A stretch of DNA of 64,000 bases, taken from NCBI GenBank assembly GCA_030949385.1, contig JAUZSP010000001.1, forward strand, positions 352,857 through 416,856. The letters are read 5' to 3'. The notes beneath the pieces were generated by a model. It ran no database searches, was not told the origin of the DNA, and saw only the letters and a list, made by a program, of their open reading frames with translations. This stretch comes from Gammaproteobacteria bacterium. GTDB taxonomy: Bacteria > Pseudomonadota > Gammaproteobacteria > JAUZRS01. Shown in pieces: positions 18,725 to 28,093 of this stretch. Position 1 is the stretch's first letter. Every line of letters starts with the position of its first letter. The translations under genes were made by a program, and so were the position numbers.

Positions 18725-21463
18725 ATGAGGAAACTGAACACCTACTGGTTATTAAGTCTGTTTCTATTCACCTTCTCTCTTCAAGCAGCCCCCTCCATTT
18801 CCAGCGATATCAGCCAAACAAGACAAGTTGCGAATCCCGTTGAACTCGCCTATCAAGCTGAATTTTACCAACACGATGGCAATGACATCCTCTATTTGAT
18901 CGACCAAGACTCGCTGAGTGTTTTTCGCTGGTCAAGTATCAGCAACAGTTACCTCAGCAGTTGGGCGTTACTCGATCCACCCACCTCAGTCGCTCTATCC
19001 ACAACACATAATCGCCTCTACTTGGGCTACTCCAGCGGCAAAATCAGTTACTTTGATCTCAGTCTGATCAACCCTGTAGAAACTCACTTTGCCAATTTAA
19101 CCCTATCTGTAAAACACCTACTTGCTACCAACAACCATCTATTTGCCACGGATTTGTCTGGTTTCTGGGCGACGCATTACAGTTTTGATATTAACGCGAC
19201 TCTGCTTGACTCCAAAATGTCCAATGACCTCAGTCTCGAGTATGTTTGGAATCCCGTCAATAACCGTATCTATCATTACAACACCTTTTTAAACAACACC
19301 ATTGAGTGGCAAGAGATTGATCAAACAACAGGTTTATTTACTCTTAGCGGCTTCGCCCCCTATCAAGCAAACAGTTTCCTCACGATCAACTTTCCCTTAC
19401 GTCTCAGCGACGACGGACTGTCCCTGTTAAACGGGGAAGGGAAAATCCTTGACGCAACATCACTCACTCTACTCAATACCTTACCCAACACTGTTTCGGA
19501 TGCCGCTTGGATTAATGGCTCATTGTTTACAGTTAAAAAGGCTTCACCCGAGCTGCAATTTTGGGATAACAACTACGGATTAACGGCAAACTATCCGCTA
19601 CTGGACAGCCGCTCAGCACGGATTTTCAACTCCAATGGAAAGTTGCTGTTGGTAAAACAGCTCCCTAATGGCCCCGCATTTAGCCTTTTCGATCCAAACA
19701 ACCTTCCTGACAGTGACGGTGATGGCACTCATGACCTAAGCGATAACTGCATTTCACTCATCAATCCAGCACAACTTGATAACGACGTGGATGGACAAGG
19801 TGATCTTTGCGATCTGGATGACGACAACGATGGCCTGCCCGACACACTGGAAGTTCAACTGGGTCTAAATCCTCTCAACGCCAGCGATGCCGAAGGCGAT
19901 CTAGACAGCGATGGTTTTAATAATCGAGTGGAATATCTACTAGGGTTTGACTTAAACAACGCGGCTTCAATCCCAACAGCGTTAACAACCTATCAAGAAG
20001 GTTTTGAAAATGGCTGGCCAGCCGGTTGGTTTAACCCAAGCAATCTTGGCTGGACACTTCAAGCAGGTGGTTTTGAAGGACAACACGCTCTCGCATCAAC
20101 CCCAGTTACAGACACACTTTTAAGCAATGAAGTCAATTTTACAGCTCTATTTGGTCAAGAGGGCTCTTTCAGTTTTCAATTTAAGTCCACCAGCGATAGC
20201 TACAATACCTACTTACTCTTGTCAATTGATGGTGTGACAGTACCTGCGACCTTTTTATACGGTTCCAAACTCTGGAGTTTGGCAAGTATCATCGTCCCAG
20301 CAGGTTTGCATACCATTACCTTTAAAATGGTTCTCAATTATTCCAGCACAATTGAATCTAACAATTCTTATCTTATCGACAACATTCAATTTGGAGCCGA
20401 TAAAGATCAAGACGGTGTTATCAACCTTCTCGACAACTGCCCAATTGTTTCCAATCCTCATCAAACTGACAATGACCAAGACGGCCTTGGTAATGCCTGT
20501 GACCCAGAACCCAATACAGCCAATATTAATATCGACAGCGATGGCGACCTCATCCCTGACTTTAGTGATAACTGCCCTAACACCCCCAATCTGGGACAAG
20601 AAAATTTCGACTTCGATAGCCTGGGCGACCTGTGTGATGCAGATTTAGATGGCGATGGCATTAATAATGACGTCGAACAACGTTATACTTTTCTGAATGA
20701 ACGTGATCCCACTGATGCAAACACAGACTTTGATTTCGATGGTTTATCAAACCGAGCTGAAATTCTGCTGGGTACTGCACCAGACAGAGGAAATGCAGCA
20801 CCAACCATATCTCTGCTTGAATATTACCCACTGGGCAATCTGACATGGAATTACAGCGATTCCTTCGACAGTCTACAAATTTCAATGCAGACCAGCAGCA
20901 AAACGGGTCAATTTGAAATTGAATATCGCTCGAATGGGAGTTTGTTATACATCGATCATATAGAGCTGCGCTCGAACGGCGTCTATCTGCTCAAAAGCCA
21001 AGACCTCGGTGACAAAATCACCATCAGCTATCAAAATTTTCTGTTCATACCCAGCCAGATAAAACTGGGAGAAAGCCTCATTTCCAACTGGAGTGCAACT
21101 GCCAGTCAAAATGGACAAACTGTTCCATTAACAAACTGCACTCAAACAATCAGTTCTATTTCAGTCAATCAACAACGATGGAATAACAAAGACCATCTAT
21201 CAATTGACTTAACAAATCAGGCCAGCTGTCAAAATAGTGGCTCTCTTTTCGATATTCGCACTACGTATGTGAAAGGAATCGGTGAAATAACAATTGAACA
21301 ATTTTCACTGGAGACCTTAACCATCACCTCCCTAGCTGACCTATCACAAGTCGCCAGCGGTACAACTTCTGGTGGCAATGGTAGCAGCGGCGGCAGCCTA
21401 CCGTGGTTTGCCCTGCTGTTATTCGGCCTGCGTTACTGCTCTGCAAAACCCAAGAGGCACTGA
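18725..21463 (+). CDS. secreted calcium-repeat protein with GlyGly-CTERM-like tail
   Basis: 912 residues. A signal peptide (YWLLSLFLFTFSLQAAPS) is followed by a ~300-residue region with propeller-like repeated strands. Thrombospondin type 3-like calcium repeats follow (SDGDGTHDLSDNC; DDDNDGLPDTLEVQLGLNP), then a jelly-roll-like segment (EGFENGWPAGWFNPSNLGW) and a second repeat block (DQDGVINLLDNCPIVSNPHQ). The end is Gly/Ser-rich, then PWFALLLFGL and a basic tail (KPKRH), the layout of GlyGly-CTERM signals cut by rhombosortase. It is probably exported to the cell surface. The ATG at 18725 has an AGGAGAG ribosome site. No rhombosortase or secretion genes are nearby. Confidence 0.8.
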   Translation: MRKLNTYWLLSLFLFTFSLQAAPSISSDISQTRQVANPVELAYQAEFYQHDGNDILYLIDQDSLSVFRWSSISNSYLSSWALLDPPTSVALSTTHNRLYLGYSSGKISYFDLSLINPVETHFANLTLSVKHLLATNNHLFATDLSGFWATHYSFDINATLLDSKMSNDLSLEYVWNPVNNRIYHYNTFLNNTIEWQEIDQTTGLFTLSGFAPYQANSFLTINFPLRLSDDGLSLLNGEGKILDATSLTLLNTLPNTVSDAAWINGSLFTVKKASPELQFWDNNYGLTANYPLLDSRSARIFNSNGKLLLVKQLPNGPAFSLFDPNNLPDSDGDGTHDLSDNCISLINPAQLDNDVDGQGDLCDLDDDNDGLPDTLEVQLGLNPLNASDAEGDLDSDGFNNRVEYLLGFDLNNAASIPTALTTYQEGFENGWPAGWFNPSNLGWTLQAGGFEGQHALASTPVTDTLLSNEVNFTALFGQEGSFSFQFKSTSDSYNTYLLLSIDGVTVPATFLYGSKLWSLASIIVPAGLHTITFKMVLNYSSTIESNNSYLIDNIQFGADKDQDGVINLLDNCPIVSNPHQTDNDQDGLGNACDPEPNTANINIDSDGDLIPDFSDNCPNTPNLGQENFDFDSLGDLCDADLDGDGINNDVEQRYTFLNERDPTDANTDFDFDGLSNRAEILLGTAPDRGNAAPTISLLEYYPLGNLTWNYSDSFDSLQISMQTSSKTGQFEIEYRSNGSLLYIDHIELRSNGVYLLKSQDLGDKITISYQNFLFIPSQIKLGESLISNWSATASQNGQTVPLTNCTQTISSISVNQQRWNNKDHLSIDLTNQASCQNSGSLFDIRTTYVKGIGEITIEQFSLETLTITSLADLSQVASGTTSGGNGSSGGSLPWFALLLFGLRYCSAKPKRH

Positions 21464-21466
21464 CCC

Positions 21467-21838
21467 TCAAACCACCTCGATCAACTCCAGCGTATTGCCG
21501 TCATCATCACGGCAAAACAGCGCCCTGCGCCCCGATTTGCTTAAGGTATACACGCGCCCTGCTGTTTCCAACGCATCAATCACCTCCTGTAAATTCAACA
21601 CCGAAACCGCCAAATGGCGATCACGCCCACCGTGCTCCGGTCGCCCTTCAATGGGGTCAGGATTGGGCAGCTCCAACAGATGAATCTGCTGTTCGCCCAG
21701 ATTCAACCACGCACCAGCAAAACCGAGATCGGGGCGATCTTCACACACCTTCAAGCCCAAAATACCCTGATAAAACGCCAAGGCTTTGGCCGTATCCGCC
21801 ACCACAAAACTGACGTGGTGTATTGCTTTGATGTTCAT
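21467..21838 (-). CDS. VOC (glyoxalase/bleomycin-resistance) family protein
   Basis: 123 residues from the ATG at 21838 (MNIKAIHHVSFVVADTAKAL). It has the paired beta-alpha-beta-beta-beta modules of the vicinal oxygen chelate family, with metal-ligand candidates in HHVSFVV, HLLELPNP and a Glu in GNTLELIEVV. Such small proteins include glyoxalase I-like lyases and dioxygenases; the substrate cannot be told from sequence. Divergent from dapC, with about 70 bases between the starts, and convergent with the repeat protein before it. Confidence 0.85.
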   Translation of the reverse strand: MNIKAIHHVSFVVADTAKALAFYQGILGLKVCEDRPDLGFAGAWLNLGEQQIHLLELPNPDPIEGRPEHGGRDRHLAVSVLNLQEVIDALETAGRVYTLSKSGRRALFCRDDDGNTLELIEVV

Positions 21839-21908
21839 CCTTTTCCTCCCTTTGCTGAAATGCACCGCAATGGCTTATAATCGAGCCTTTTTGTCGCAGA
21901 GACTTTGT

Positions 21909-23108
21909 ATGAACTCGGATCTGGCTCGCCTGCAACCCTACCCCTTTGAACAACTCAAACACCTGCGCGCTGGGGTCGTCGCCAATGCGGCATTATCCCC
22001 CATTGCACTGGGCATTGGCGAACCCAAACATCCGCCACCGGAATTTGTCCTGCAAACTCTGCGTGACAACCTTGACGGCATCGCCAACTACCCACTGACC
22101 AAAGGCAGCACCGCCCTGCGCCAGAGCATTGCCGCATGGCTGACGCGCCGCTTCAAACTGCCTACCGAAAGCCTTGATCCAGAGCAACACGTTCTGCCCG
22201 TCAACGGCACCCGCGAGGCGCTGTTTGCTTTTTCGCAAGCGTTGCTGAACCGCAACAGCCAAAAAGATCTGGTTTTGATGCCCAACCCCTTCTATCAAAT
22301 TTACGAAGGTGGGGCGCTGCTGGCCGGTCTGCAACCGTGGTTTTACAACACCGTCGCCGAGAATCAATTCCAACCCGACTTTGATGCCATTCCCGAGGTG
22401 GTCTGGCAGCGCTGCCAACTGCTGACCCTCTGCTCACCCAGCAACCCCACGGGCAGCGTACTCAGTTTGGCCACCTTGCAAAAACTGCTCAATCTGGCCG
22501 AAAAATACGACTTTATCATCGTCAGTGACGAATGTTACTCCGAGATCTACTTTGACGAACACCATCCGCCTGTCGGTCTGCTGCAAGCGGCGGCGGCGAT
22601 GGGCAACCTTGATTACCGTCGCTGCGTGGTGTTTCACAGCCTCAGCAAACGCAGCAATCTGCCTGGACTGCGTTCCGGTTTTGTTGCTGGAGATGCCGCT
22701 CTGCTGAACACCTTTTTGCTTTATCGCACCTACCACGGCAGCGCCATGTCCCTGCCGGTGCAGGTGGCCAGCGTTGCCGCATGGAACGACGAAACACACG
22801 TCAAGGTCAACCGCGACCTCTATCGAGAAAAGTTTGCCGCCGTGCTGGAGATTCTCAAGCCTGTGCTGGAGGTACAACCGCCCGATGCGGCCTTTTACCT
22901 CTGGCCTAAAACCCCGATCAGCGACACCGAATTTGCCTTAGGCCTCTACCGCAAACAGAACGTTGGCGTATTGCCTGGCAGTTATCTTTCGCGCCCCGCA
23001 CACGGCCTCAACCCTGGTAATCAGCAGATTCGCCTCGCACTGGTGGCCGAACTGAACGAATGTATCGAAGCCGCAGAACGCATCCGTGCCTACTGCGAAA
23101 CCCTTTAA
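21909..23108 (+). CDS. dapC: succinyldiaminopimelate transaminase
   Basis: 399 residues from the ATG at 21909; the open frame extends 41 codons upstream into the divergent promoter region without homology. A class I aminotransferase with the PLP lysine in HSLSKRSNLPGLRSGF near residue 237 and the pocket Asn/Asp/Tyr in CSPSNPTGS and VSDECYSEIYF. The close match to DapC and the 33-base gap to dapD place it in the succinylase route to lysine and peptidoglycan. It could in principle accept N-acetylornithine as well. Confidence 0.93.
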   Translation: MNSDLARLQPYPFEQLKHLRAGVVANAALSPIALGIGEPKHPPPEFVLQTLRDNLDGIANYPLTKGSTALRQSIAAWLTRRFKLPTESLDPEQHVLPVNGTREALFAFSQALLNRNSQKDLVLMPNPFYQIYEGGALLAGLQPWFYNTVAENQFQPDFDAIPEVVWQRCQLLTLCSPSNPTGSVLSLATLQKLLNLAEKYDFIIVSDECYSEIYFDEHHPPVGLLQAAAAMGNLDYRRCVVFHSLSKRSNLPGLRSGFVAGDAALLNTFLLYRTYHGSAMSLPVQVASVAAWNDETHVKVNRDLYREKFAAVLEILKPVLEVQPPDAAFYLWPKTPISDTEFALGLYRKQNVGVLPGSYLSRPAHGLNPGNQQIRLALVAELNECIEAAERIRAYCETL

Positions 23109-23141
23109 CCCCCTCCAATTGAAGAAGAGTAAACAGAACCC

Positions 23142-23972
23142 ATGAGTCACCAACAACTGCAACAGATCATCGAAGACGCCTTTGAAAAACGCGCCGAATA
23201 CACCCCCGCCAACGCCCCCAGCGACCTGCGTGATTCCGTCAATCACGCCATTCAACTGCTCGACCAAGGCAAATTGCGCGTTGCCGAACAGCGCGGTGTG
23301 GGTGATTGGGTGGTCAATGAATGGTTGAAAAAAGCCGTGCTGCTCTCCTTCCGTCTCAACGACAACAAGCCAATGGACGCCGGTTACACTCAGTTCTACG
23401 ACAAAGTGGAGTCCAAATACGCCGACTACACCCCCGAGCAATTTGCCGCTTCTGGGGTGCGCGTGGTGCCTTCGGCGCTGGCGCGTAAAGGCAGCTACAT
23501 CGCTTCTGGCACGGTGTTGATGCCCTCTTACGTCAACATCGGTGCGTATGTGGATTCCGGCACGATGGTGGACACTTGGGCTACCGTTGGTTCTTGCGCG
23601 CAGATCGGCAAAAACGTGCATCTCTCTGGCGGTGTCGGCATTGGTGGTGTTTTGGAGCCGTTGCAAGCCTCGCCCACCATCATTGAAGACAACTGCTTTA
23701 TCGGCGCACGTTCCGAGGTGGTCGAGGGGGTGATTGTTGAAGAGGGTTCGGTGATTTCGATGGGCGTGTACATCGGCCAGAGCACCCGCATTTATGACCG
23801 TGCAACCGGTGAAGTGCATTACGGACGGGTGCCAGCCGGTTCGGTGGTGGTCTCTGGCAACTTGCCTTCCAAAGACGGCAAATACAGTCTTTATTGTGCG
23901 GTGATTGTGAAAAAAGTGGATGCCAAGACGTTGAGCAAAGTGGGCATTAACGAGCTGTTGCGGGACATTTAA
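23142..23972 (+). CDS. dapD: tetrahydrodipicolinate N-succinyltransferase
   Basis: 276 residues, full length. An acyltransferase that succinylates tetrahydrodipicolinate, feeding DapC. A helical N-terminal domain is followed by the left-handed beta-helix with hexapeptide repeats ([40 protein letters not shown]) and the conserved [20 protein letters not shown]. Good ribosome site (GAAGAG) before the ATG. It forms an operon with dapC. Confidence 0.97.
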   Translation: MSHQQLQQIIEDAFEKRAEYTPANAPSDLRDSVNHAIQLLDQGKLRVAEQRGVGDWVVNEWLKKAVLLSFRLNDNKPMDAGYTQFYDKVESKYADYTPEQFAASGVRVVPSALARKGSYIASGTVLMPSYVNIGAYVDSGTMVDTWATVGSCAQIGKNVHLSGGVGIGGVLEPLQASPTIIEDNCFIGARSEVVEGVIVEEGSVISMGVYIGQSTRIYDRATGEVHYGRVPAGSVVVSGNLPSKDGKYSLYCAVIVKKVDAKTLSKVGINELLRDI

Positions 23973-24098
23973 AGCGTTTCAAGGTGCAATGCCCAAGGGT
24001 TTTGCACCCAAACCCACCAATACCGCCAAGGTCATAATCCGTAAGCACTCAATAAACCCCACCTTGAAGTGAGCAGTCACATTGCGTAGACCTTAAAC

Positions 24099-24360
24099 TC
24101 AGTTGCTCACATTCCAAGGCAACAGCGCCTCAATCTCTTCAACGCAGTTGGGACGAAGGGCGTTTTCGGCTCCGTTGTTGTCAATCTCCAAATGACCGTC
24201 TTCAAGGCACACCTGCCACTTCTGCCAATTTTTCTCCAGATAGCTCAACGCTTTACCCAACAGTCCTTTAGGCAAGACGTGATTCTGATTTTTGTCGAGC
24301 CAAGCTCGGAACTGTTGCAAGATCGGTTTGGCCTTCTGACACCTCTCGCCACAGCTGGAT
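24099..24360 (-). pseudogene. IS66-family transposase remnant
   Basis: About 87 codons read CQKAKPILQQFRAWLDKNQN, then LPKGLLGKALSYLEKNW and LEDGHLEIDNNGAENALRP, the 3' part of IS66-type TnpC transposases. After ENALRP the usual GRKNW(L/F)F segment is missing and the frame jumps to the C-terminal VEEIEALLPWNVSN. So this is a scar: 5' end absent plus an internal deletion. No intact IS ends were identified. It lies just after dapD and is not functional. Confidence 0.8.
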
Positions 24361-24510
24361 CACCTTAATTTTCAGGAGCTGCCCGCTGGGCAGTTAAGTT
24401 TACTTATTCAACTCACCGGACAACTACCCTGACACAGGGGGTAAGCTGCAAACACCGCCTAAAAAAGTCAAATCCATCACCACAAAACACCTCCCCCAAC
24501 ACAACAGGGA

Positions 24511-25332
24511 TCACTTCCTAACCACCAAACGCGCCTGATCCAAGCGATTCAGCTCATCCAACTCGGCTTGCGTAAAGCCCGCTTGCAGCCGCGCCACTTC
24601 ATCAAAAGGCCCGCGCAACGCCCCGCCCATGTGTTGATCCAACAAGGTTTTGAAGGTCTGCATCGGCTCTTCGCCCTCCTGTTCACAGGCATACAGAAAC
24701 CACTCATTGCCAATTTTTACATGACCAATTTCATCGCGCTGAATGATTTTTAAGATCTCCACCGCACGCTGATCTTCAATCTGCTCCAATTTTTTAATAA
24801 TACCAGGAGTGACATCCAAGCCCCGCGCCTCCAGCACCCGTGGCACCAGAGCCATGCGTTCCAATACGTTGTCTTGAGTTTTCAGCGCCATCTCCCACAA
24901 ACCGTTGTGCGCCGGAAAATCGCCGTAATCCGCACCCAAGGTCTGCAAATGTTCACGCAACAGGGAAAAGTGCAACGCCTCCTCTTCCGCCACCAACAAC
25001 CAATCCAGATAAAATTGACGCGGCATCTCAGCAAAACGGTACAGGGCATCCAGCGCCAAATTAATCGCATTAAATTCAATGTGAACGATGGCATGAATCA
25101 ACGCTTGATGACCTTGCGCTGATTTTAAACTGCGCCGAGGAACCTTTCTTGGCTCCACCAACAGCGGCTTTTCCGGGCGGCCCGGCTGCTCTAACCGCTC
25201 CGCTGCCGACCGCTGCCAGCTTAATTTTTCCGCCCGCAGATCAAGCGCCAGTTGACGGATTTTTTCCACCTTCACGGTCGGATCAGACTCGATCAACGCC
25301 GCGTAAGTCGCTCTTTGTACGCTCAAGGTCAT
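24511..25332 (-). CDS. DUF455 ferritin-like protein
   Basis: 273 residues. A four-helix ferritin-like domain with di-metal ligand motifs: HIEFNAINLALDALYRF, EEEALHFSLLREHL and DEIGHVKIGNEWFLY. DUF455 proteins are distant relatives of the tRNA hydroxylase MiaE; the substrate is unknown. Its start overlaps the recO stop by 4 bases (ATGA), so it is the last gene of the rnc-era-recO block, where pdxJ often sits in other gammaproteobacteria. Confidence 0.82.
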   Translation of the reverse strand: MTLSVQRATYAALIESDPTVKVEKIRQLALDLRAEKLSWQRSAAERLEQPGRPEKPLLVEPRKVPRRSLKSAQGHQALIHAIVHIEFNAINLALDALYRFAEMPRQFYLDWLLVAEEEALHFSLLREHLQTLGADYGDFPAHNGLWEMALKTQDNVLERMALVPRVLEARGLDVTPGIIKKLEQIEDQRAVEILKIIQRDEIGHVKIGNEWFLYACEQEGEEPMQTFKTLLDQHMGGALRGPFDEVARLQAGFTQAELDELNRLDQARLVVRK

Positions 25333-26059
25333 TTTTTTCTACCCAATCCAAAACGAAACAGCGCCCGACTCTGCAACGGCTTACTGCCCAAATGTTGATT
25401 TAACAGCGTTCTTAGCAGGCGCTTAATCGGCAATTTACACTCATCCGACAACACAAAAGGCGCGCTTAGCAGCGTCTTCACACAGGCGTAGGACAGAGGG
25501 AACGATGTCGTTTCAGCTTTAGACAAAGCAAACACCTCACCGCGCTCAAGATCAAAGGCAAAAGCGTTGATCGGCACACAGCGAATTTTTCTCCGGCAGC
25601 ACCAGACGCGTAACCCAACAGCGCCAACAAGCGCAGCTCAAACAGGCGCAACACCGCTTCCAATGTATCGGGATTGTGATCAGAGAGTTGCACTAAACCC
25701 TGCTGATAAAGGGAAAACAGCTCCGGCAGTGGGTCTTCCCGCTCACTCAAACGCATGAGCAGTTCATTCAGATAAAAACCGCACAACAAGCTCTGTGAAT
25801 GCAGTGCAAAGGCCGCCTGAGACTCCTCGGCATGAATCAAACTGTACAGCTCGCCTCGACCTGTCCAAGAGAGCAGCAGCGGTGTAAAAGGCTGCAACAG
25901 CCCGCGCCACGGCGATTTATTCCGCCGTGCGCCGCGCGCCACCAAACCGACACGGCCAAACTCAGGCGTATACACCTCCAGCAGCAGGCTGCTGTTTTGA
26001 TAAGGACGACGATGAAGCACCAGCGCATCTTGCAATTCGACGCGCTGCGAACGACTCAT
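25329..26059 (-). pseudogene. recO: DNA repair protein RecO, frameshifted
   Basis: RecO loads RecA at gaps together with RecR. The N-terminal OB fold (LQDALVLHRRPYQNSSLLLE; FGRVGLVARGARR) and helical middle (YLNELLMRLSEREDPLPELF; RLFELRLLALLGYA) are intact. A poly-A run on the coding strand (25586-25590) appears one base short. The frame is lost after GYASGAAGEK and resumes as RCVPINAFAFDLERGEVF to the stop at 25329. Adding one A gives 243 residues, the normal size. It overlaps era by 4 bases and the DUF455 gene by 4 bases. A homopolymer sequencing error is the simplest reading. Confidence 0.88.
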
Positions 26060-26958
26060 TCCACCCCATAACCCAAACTGTGCAGAGCGCGTTCATCGTC
26101 GGCCCAGCCCTGTTTGATTTTCACCCACAATTTCAGGTTCACTTTATTATCAAACAATTTTTCCATCGCCTTACGCGCCCGAGTACCAACCTCTTTTAAT
26201 TGCCTGCCGCCTTTGCCAATAACAATGCCTTTTTGGCCGCTGCGCTCCACCCAAATAATGGCGTGAATGTGATTGACGTTGTTCTCGTATTTAAACCGCT
26301 CAATCTCAACGCTCAAACCGTAGGGCAGCTCCTGATCCAACATGCGCGTAAGTTGCTCGCGCACCAATTCTGCCGCTAAAAAACGTTCGCTGCGGTCGGT
26401 CAATTGATCTTCAGGGTAAATCGGCATCTGCTCGGGCAACACCTGATTTACTGCGGTTTCCAAATGCTCAACGTTGCTGCCTTTTTTAGCCGAAATGGGG
26501 ATGATCTGCGCAAAATCGTGCATCTCAGAGAGCTGCTGCAAAAAGGGGAAAAGCAGCTCTTTTTCCGGCACCTCATCGACTTTATTCACCGCCACAAACA
26601 CCGGTGCCTCTGATTTTTTTAACTTCTCCAACACCAGCTGATCGTTGTCGCTCCAGATCAAGGCCTGCACCACAAAAATAATCGCATCCACATCGTGAAC
26701 CGCGCTGCTGGCAGAACGGTTTAAGACCCGGTTCAACGCCCGTTTGCCGCCGCCATGAATACCTGGGGTATCCACATAAAGGGTTTGGATGCCGACCTCC
26801 GATTTAATCCCCAAAATACGGTGACGGGTGGTTTGCGGTTTGTGAGCGGTAATGCAGAGTTTCTGCCCTAAAATTTGATTCAGCAGAGTGGATTTGCCCA
26901 CATTCGGGCGGCCAACAATGGCCACATAACCACAACGTGGCGGTTTTTCTTCAAACAT
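26056..26958 (-). CDS. era: GTPase Era
   Basis: 300 residues. This Ras-like GTPase aids 30S assembly and 16S rRNA 3' maturation. G1 is GRPNVGKSTLLNQIL, G3 is DTPGIHGG and G4 is NKVDE. The C-terminal KH domain has GQKGIVIGKGGRQLKEVG. Standard neighbour of rnc and recO. Confidence 0.97.
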   Translation of the reverse strand: MFEEKPPRCGYVAIVGRPNVGKSTLLNQILGQKLCITAHKPQTTRHRILGIKSEVGIQTLYVDTPGIHGGGKRALNRVLNRSASSAVHDVDAIIFVVQALIWSDNDQLVLEKLKKSEAPVFVAVNKVDEVPEKELLFPFLQQLSEMHDFAQIIPISAKKGSNVEHLETAVNQVLPEQMPIYPEDQLTDRSERFLAAELVREQLTRMLDQELPYGLSVEIERFKYENNVNHIHAIIWVERSGQKGIVIGKGGRQLKEVGTRARKAMEKLFDNKVNLKLWVKIKQGWADDERALHSLGYGVE

Positions 26959-27000
26959 AAAAATTCCAAAAAAACAGTAAGGTAAACTCAGCCTGTTTGG

Positions 27001-27705
27001 CTAAGTCTGTTTGGCGGTTTTTTTCAGCGTGACTTGCTCTAAAATCAGCAAGGCTGCCGCTTGTTCCGCTTTGCGACGGCTGGTAGCCGTGGCTTGTGAG
27101 AGGTGGTCTAACTCTTTAATTCGGCACTCAACGGTAAATTTTTGCTCATGCGCTTTGCCCATCGCATTAATAACTTCATAGGCGGGCAGAGCCAATTTAC
27201 GCGATTGGAGATACTCTTGCAGACGGGTTTTAGGGTCTTTCAAAATATCACTGGAAGGAAGATTCTGCAAACGATCTTTGAACAGATGCAAAATCACCGT
27301 GCGGCAAGAATCAAAACCGCTGTCCTGATAAATTGCACCTAAAATCGCTTCCACCGCGTCAGCTAAAATAGAATCGCGCCGATAACCGCCGCTTTTTAAC
27401 TCCCCGCCACCGAGCTTCAAACAATCACCCAAGTCAAGCTCACGGGCAATCACGGCCAGAGTTTCACCCTTCACCAAGCTGGCACGCAGACGGCTCAGAT
27501 CGCCTTCGTTGCAGTTTGGTTTGAGCTGAAACAGTTCCGCAGCAATGACAAAATTTAATATGCCATCCCCTAAAAACTCCAGTCGCTCATTATTACGGCT
27601 GCCCACACTGCGATGAGTCAAGGCATCTTGCAACAGTTGCGGCTGTTTAAAAGAATACGCTAATCGGCGTAACAGAGCCGAAAGGGGGCGGTTTAAATCT
27701 CTCAT
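27001..27705 (-). CDS. rnc: ribonuclease III
   Basis: 234 residues. It cleaves double-stranded RNA, including rRNA precursors. The catalytic signature is NERLEFLGDGILNFVIAAEL near residue 37, with the acidic helix DAVEAILGAIYQDSG. The C-terminal dsRNA-binding domain runs from about residue 155 (KTRLQEYLQS to SRRKAEQAAALLIL). The usual Ser after LGD is Gly here, outside the essential acidic residues. Its ATG follows the stop of the DUF4845 gene without a gap. Confidence 0.96.
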   Translation of the reverse strand: MRDLNRPLSALLRRLAYSFKQPQLLQDALTHRSVGSRNNERLEFLGDGILNFVIAAELFQLKPNCNEGDLSRLRASLVKGETLAVIARELDLGDCLKLGGGELKSGGYRRDSILADAVEAILGAIYQDSGFDSCRTVILHLFKDRLQNLPSSDILKDPKTRLQEYLQSRKLALPAYEVINAMGKAHEQKFTVECRIKELDHLSQATATSRRKAEQAAALLILEQVTLKKTAKQT

Positions 27706-28080
27706 TTAACGACTGAACTCACGTTTAAACACCAACACCCCATCCAAGTTACCCAACAAAGGGGTACGCACCTCATAATCGAGCAGTAACTTTATTCCAT
27801 CATCTTTGTCACCCATTCGAATGACCAGTGCTTCACTGGCTTTCAATGCTCGTAAATTATTGATTCTAAAGCGTTGATTGATCGCTTGACGCATCGCCAC
27901 TCGGCCTTTTTTTAACAGCGAGTCATCCTCCATCACCGACTTAGCCACAGAGACAACAGTAAAATAATCCACATAAACAGGGATTAAGCGGACAAATATC
28001 AGCAACAAAACCCCAAAAATAACGACATTGAGCATTTTTCCCAAGGTAATTGCACCGCTCTGACGCTGTGTGATCCGCAT
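27706..28080 (-). CDS. DUF4845 membrane protein
   Basis: 124 residues. One N-terminal membrane segment (LGKMLNVVIFGVLLLIFVRL) is followed by a small soluble domain ending in DYEVRTPLLGNLDGVLVFKR. The DUF4845 family is regularly found between lepB and rnc in gamma- and betaproteobacteria. Function is unknown; position suggests co-expression with signal peptidase. Confidence 0.82.
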   Translation of the reverse strand: MRITQRQSGAITLGKMLNVVIFGVLLLIFVRLIPVYVDYFTVVSVAKSVMEDDSLLKKGRVAMRQAINQRFRINNLRALKASEALVIRMGDKDDGIKLLLDYEVRTPLLGNLDGVLVFKREFSR

Positions 28081-28093
28081 AATAATGACTCCA

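Noticed and set aside
25149..25403. Plus-strand open frames over DUF455, galU, tgt and similar genes
   Set aside because: Shadow frames opposite conserved genes, with low-complexity or Pro/His-rich translations and no homology.
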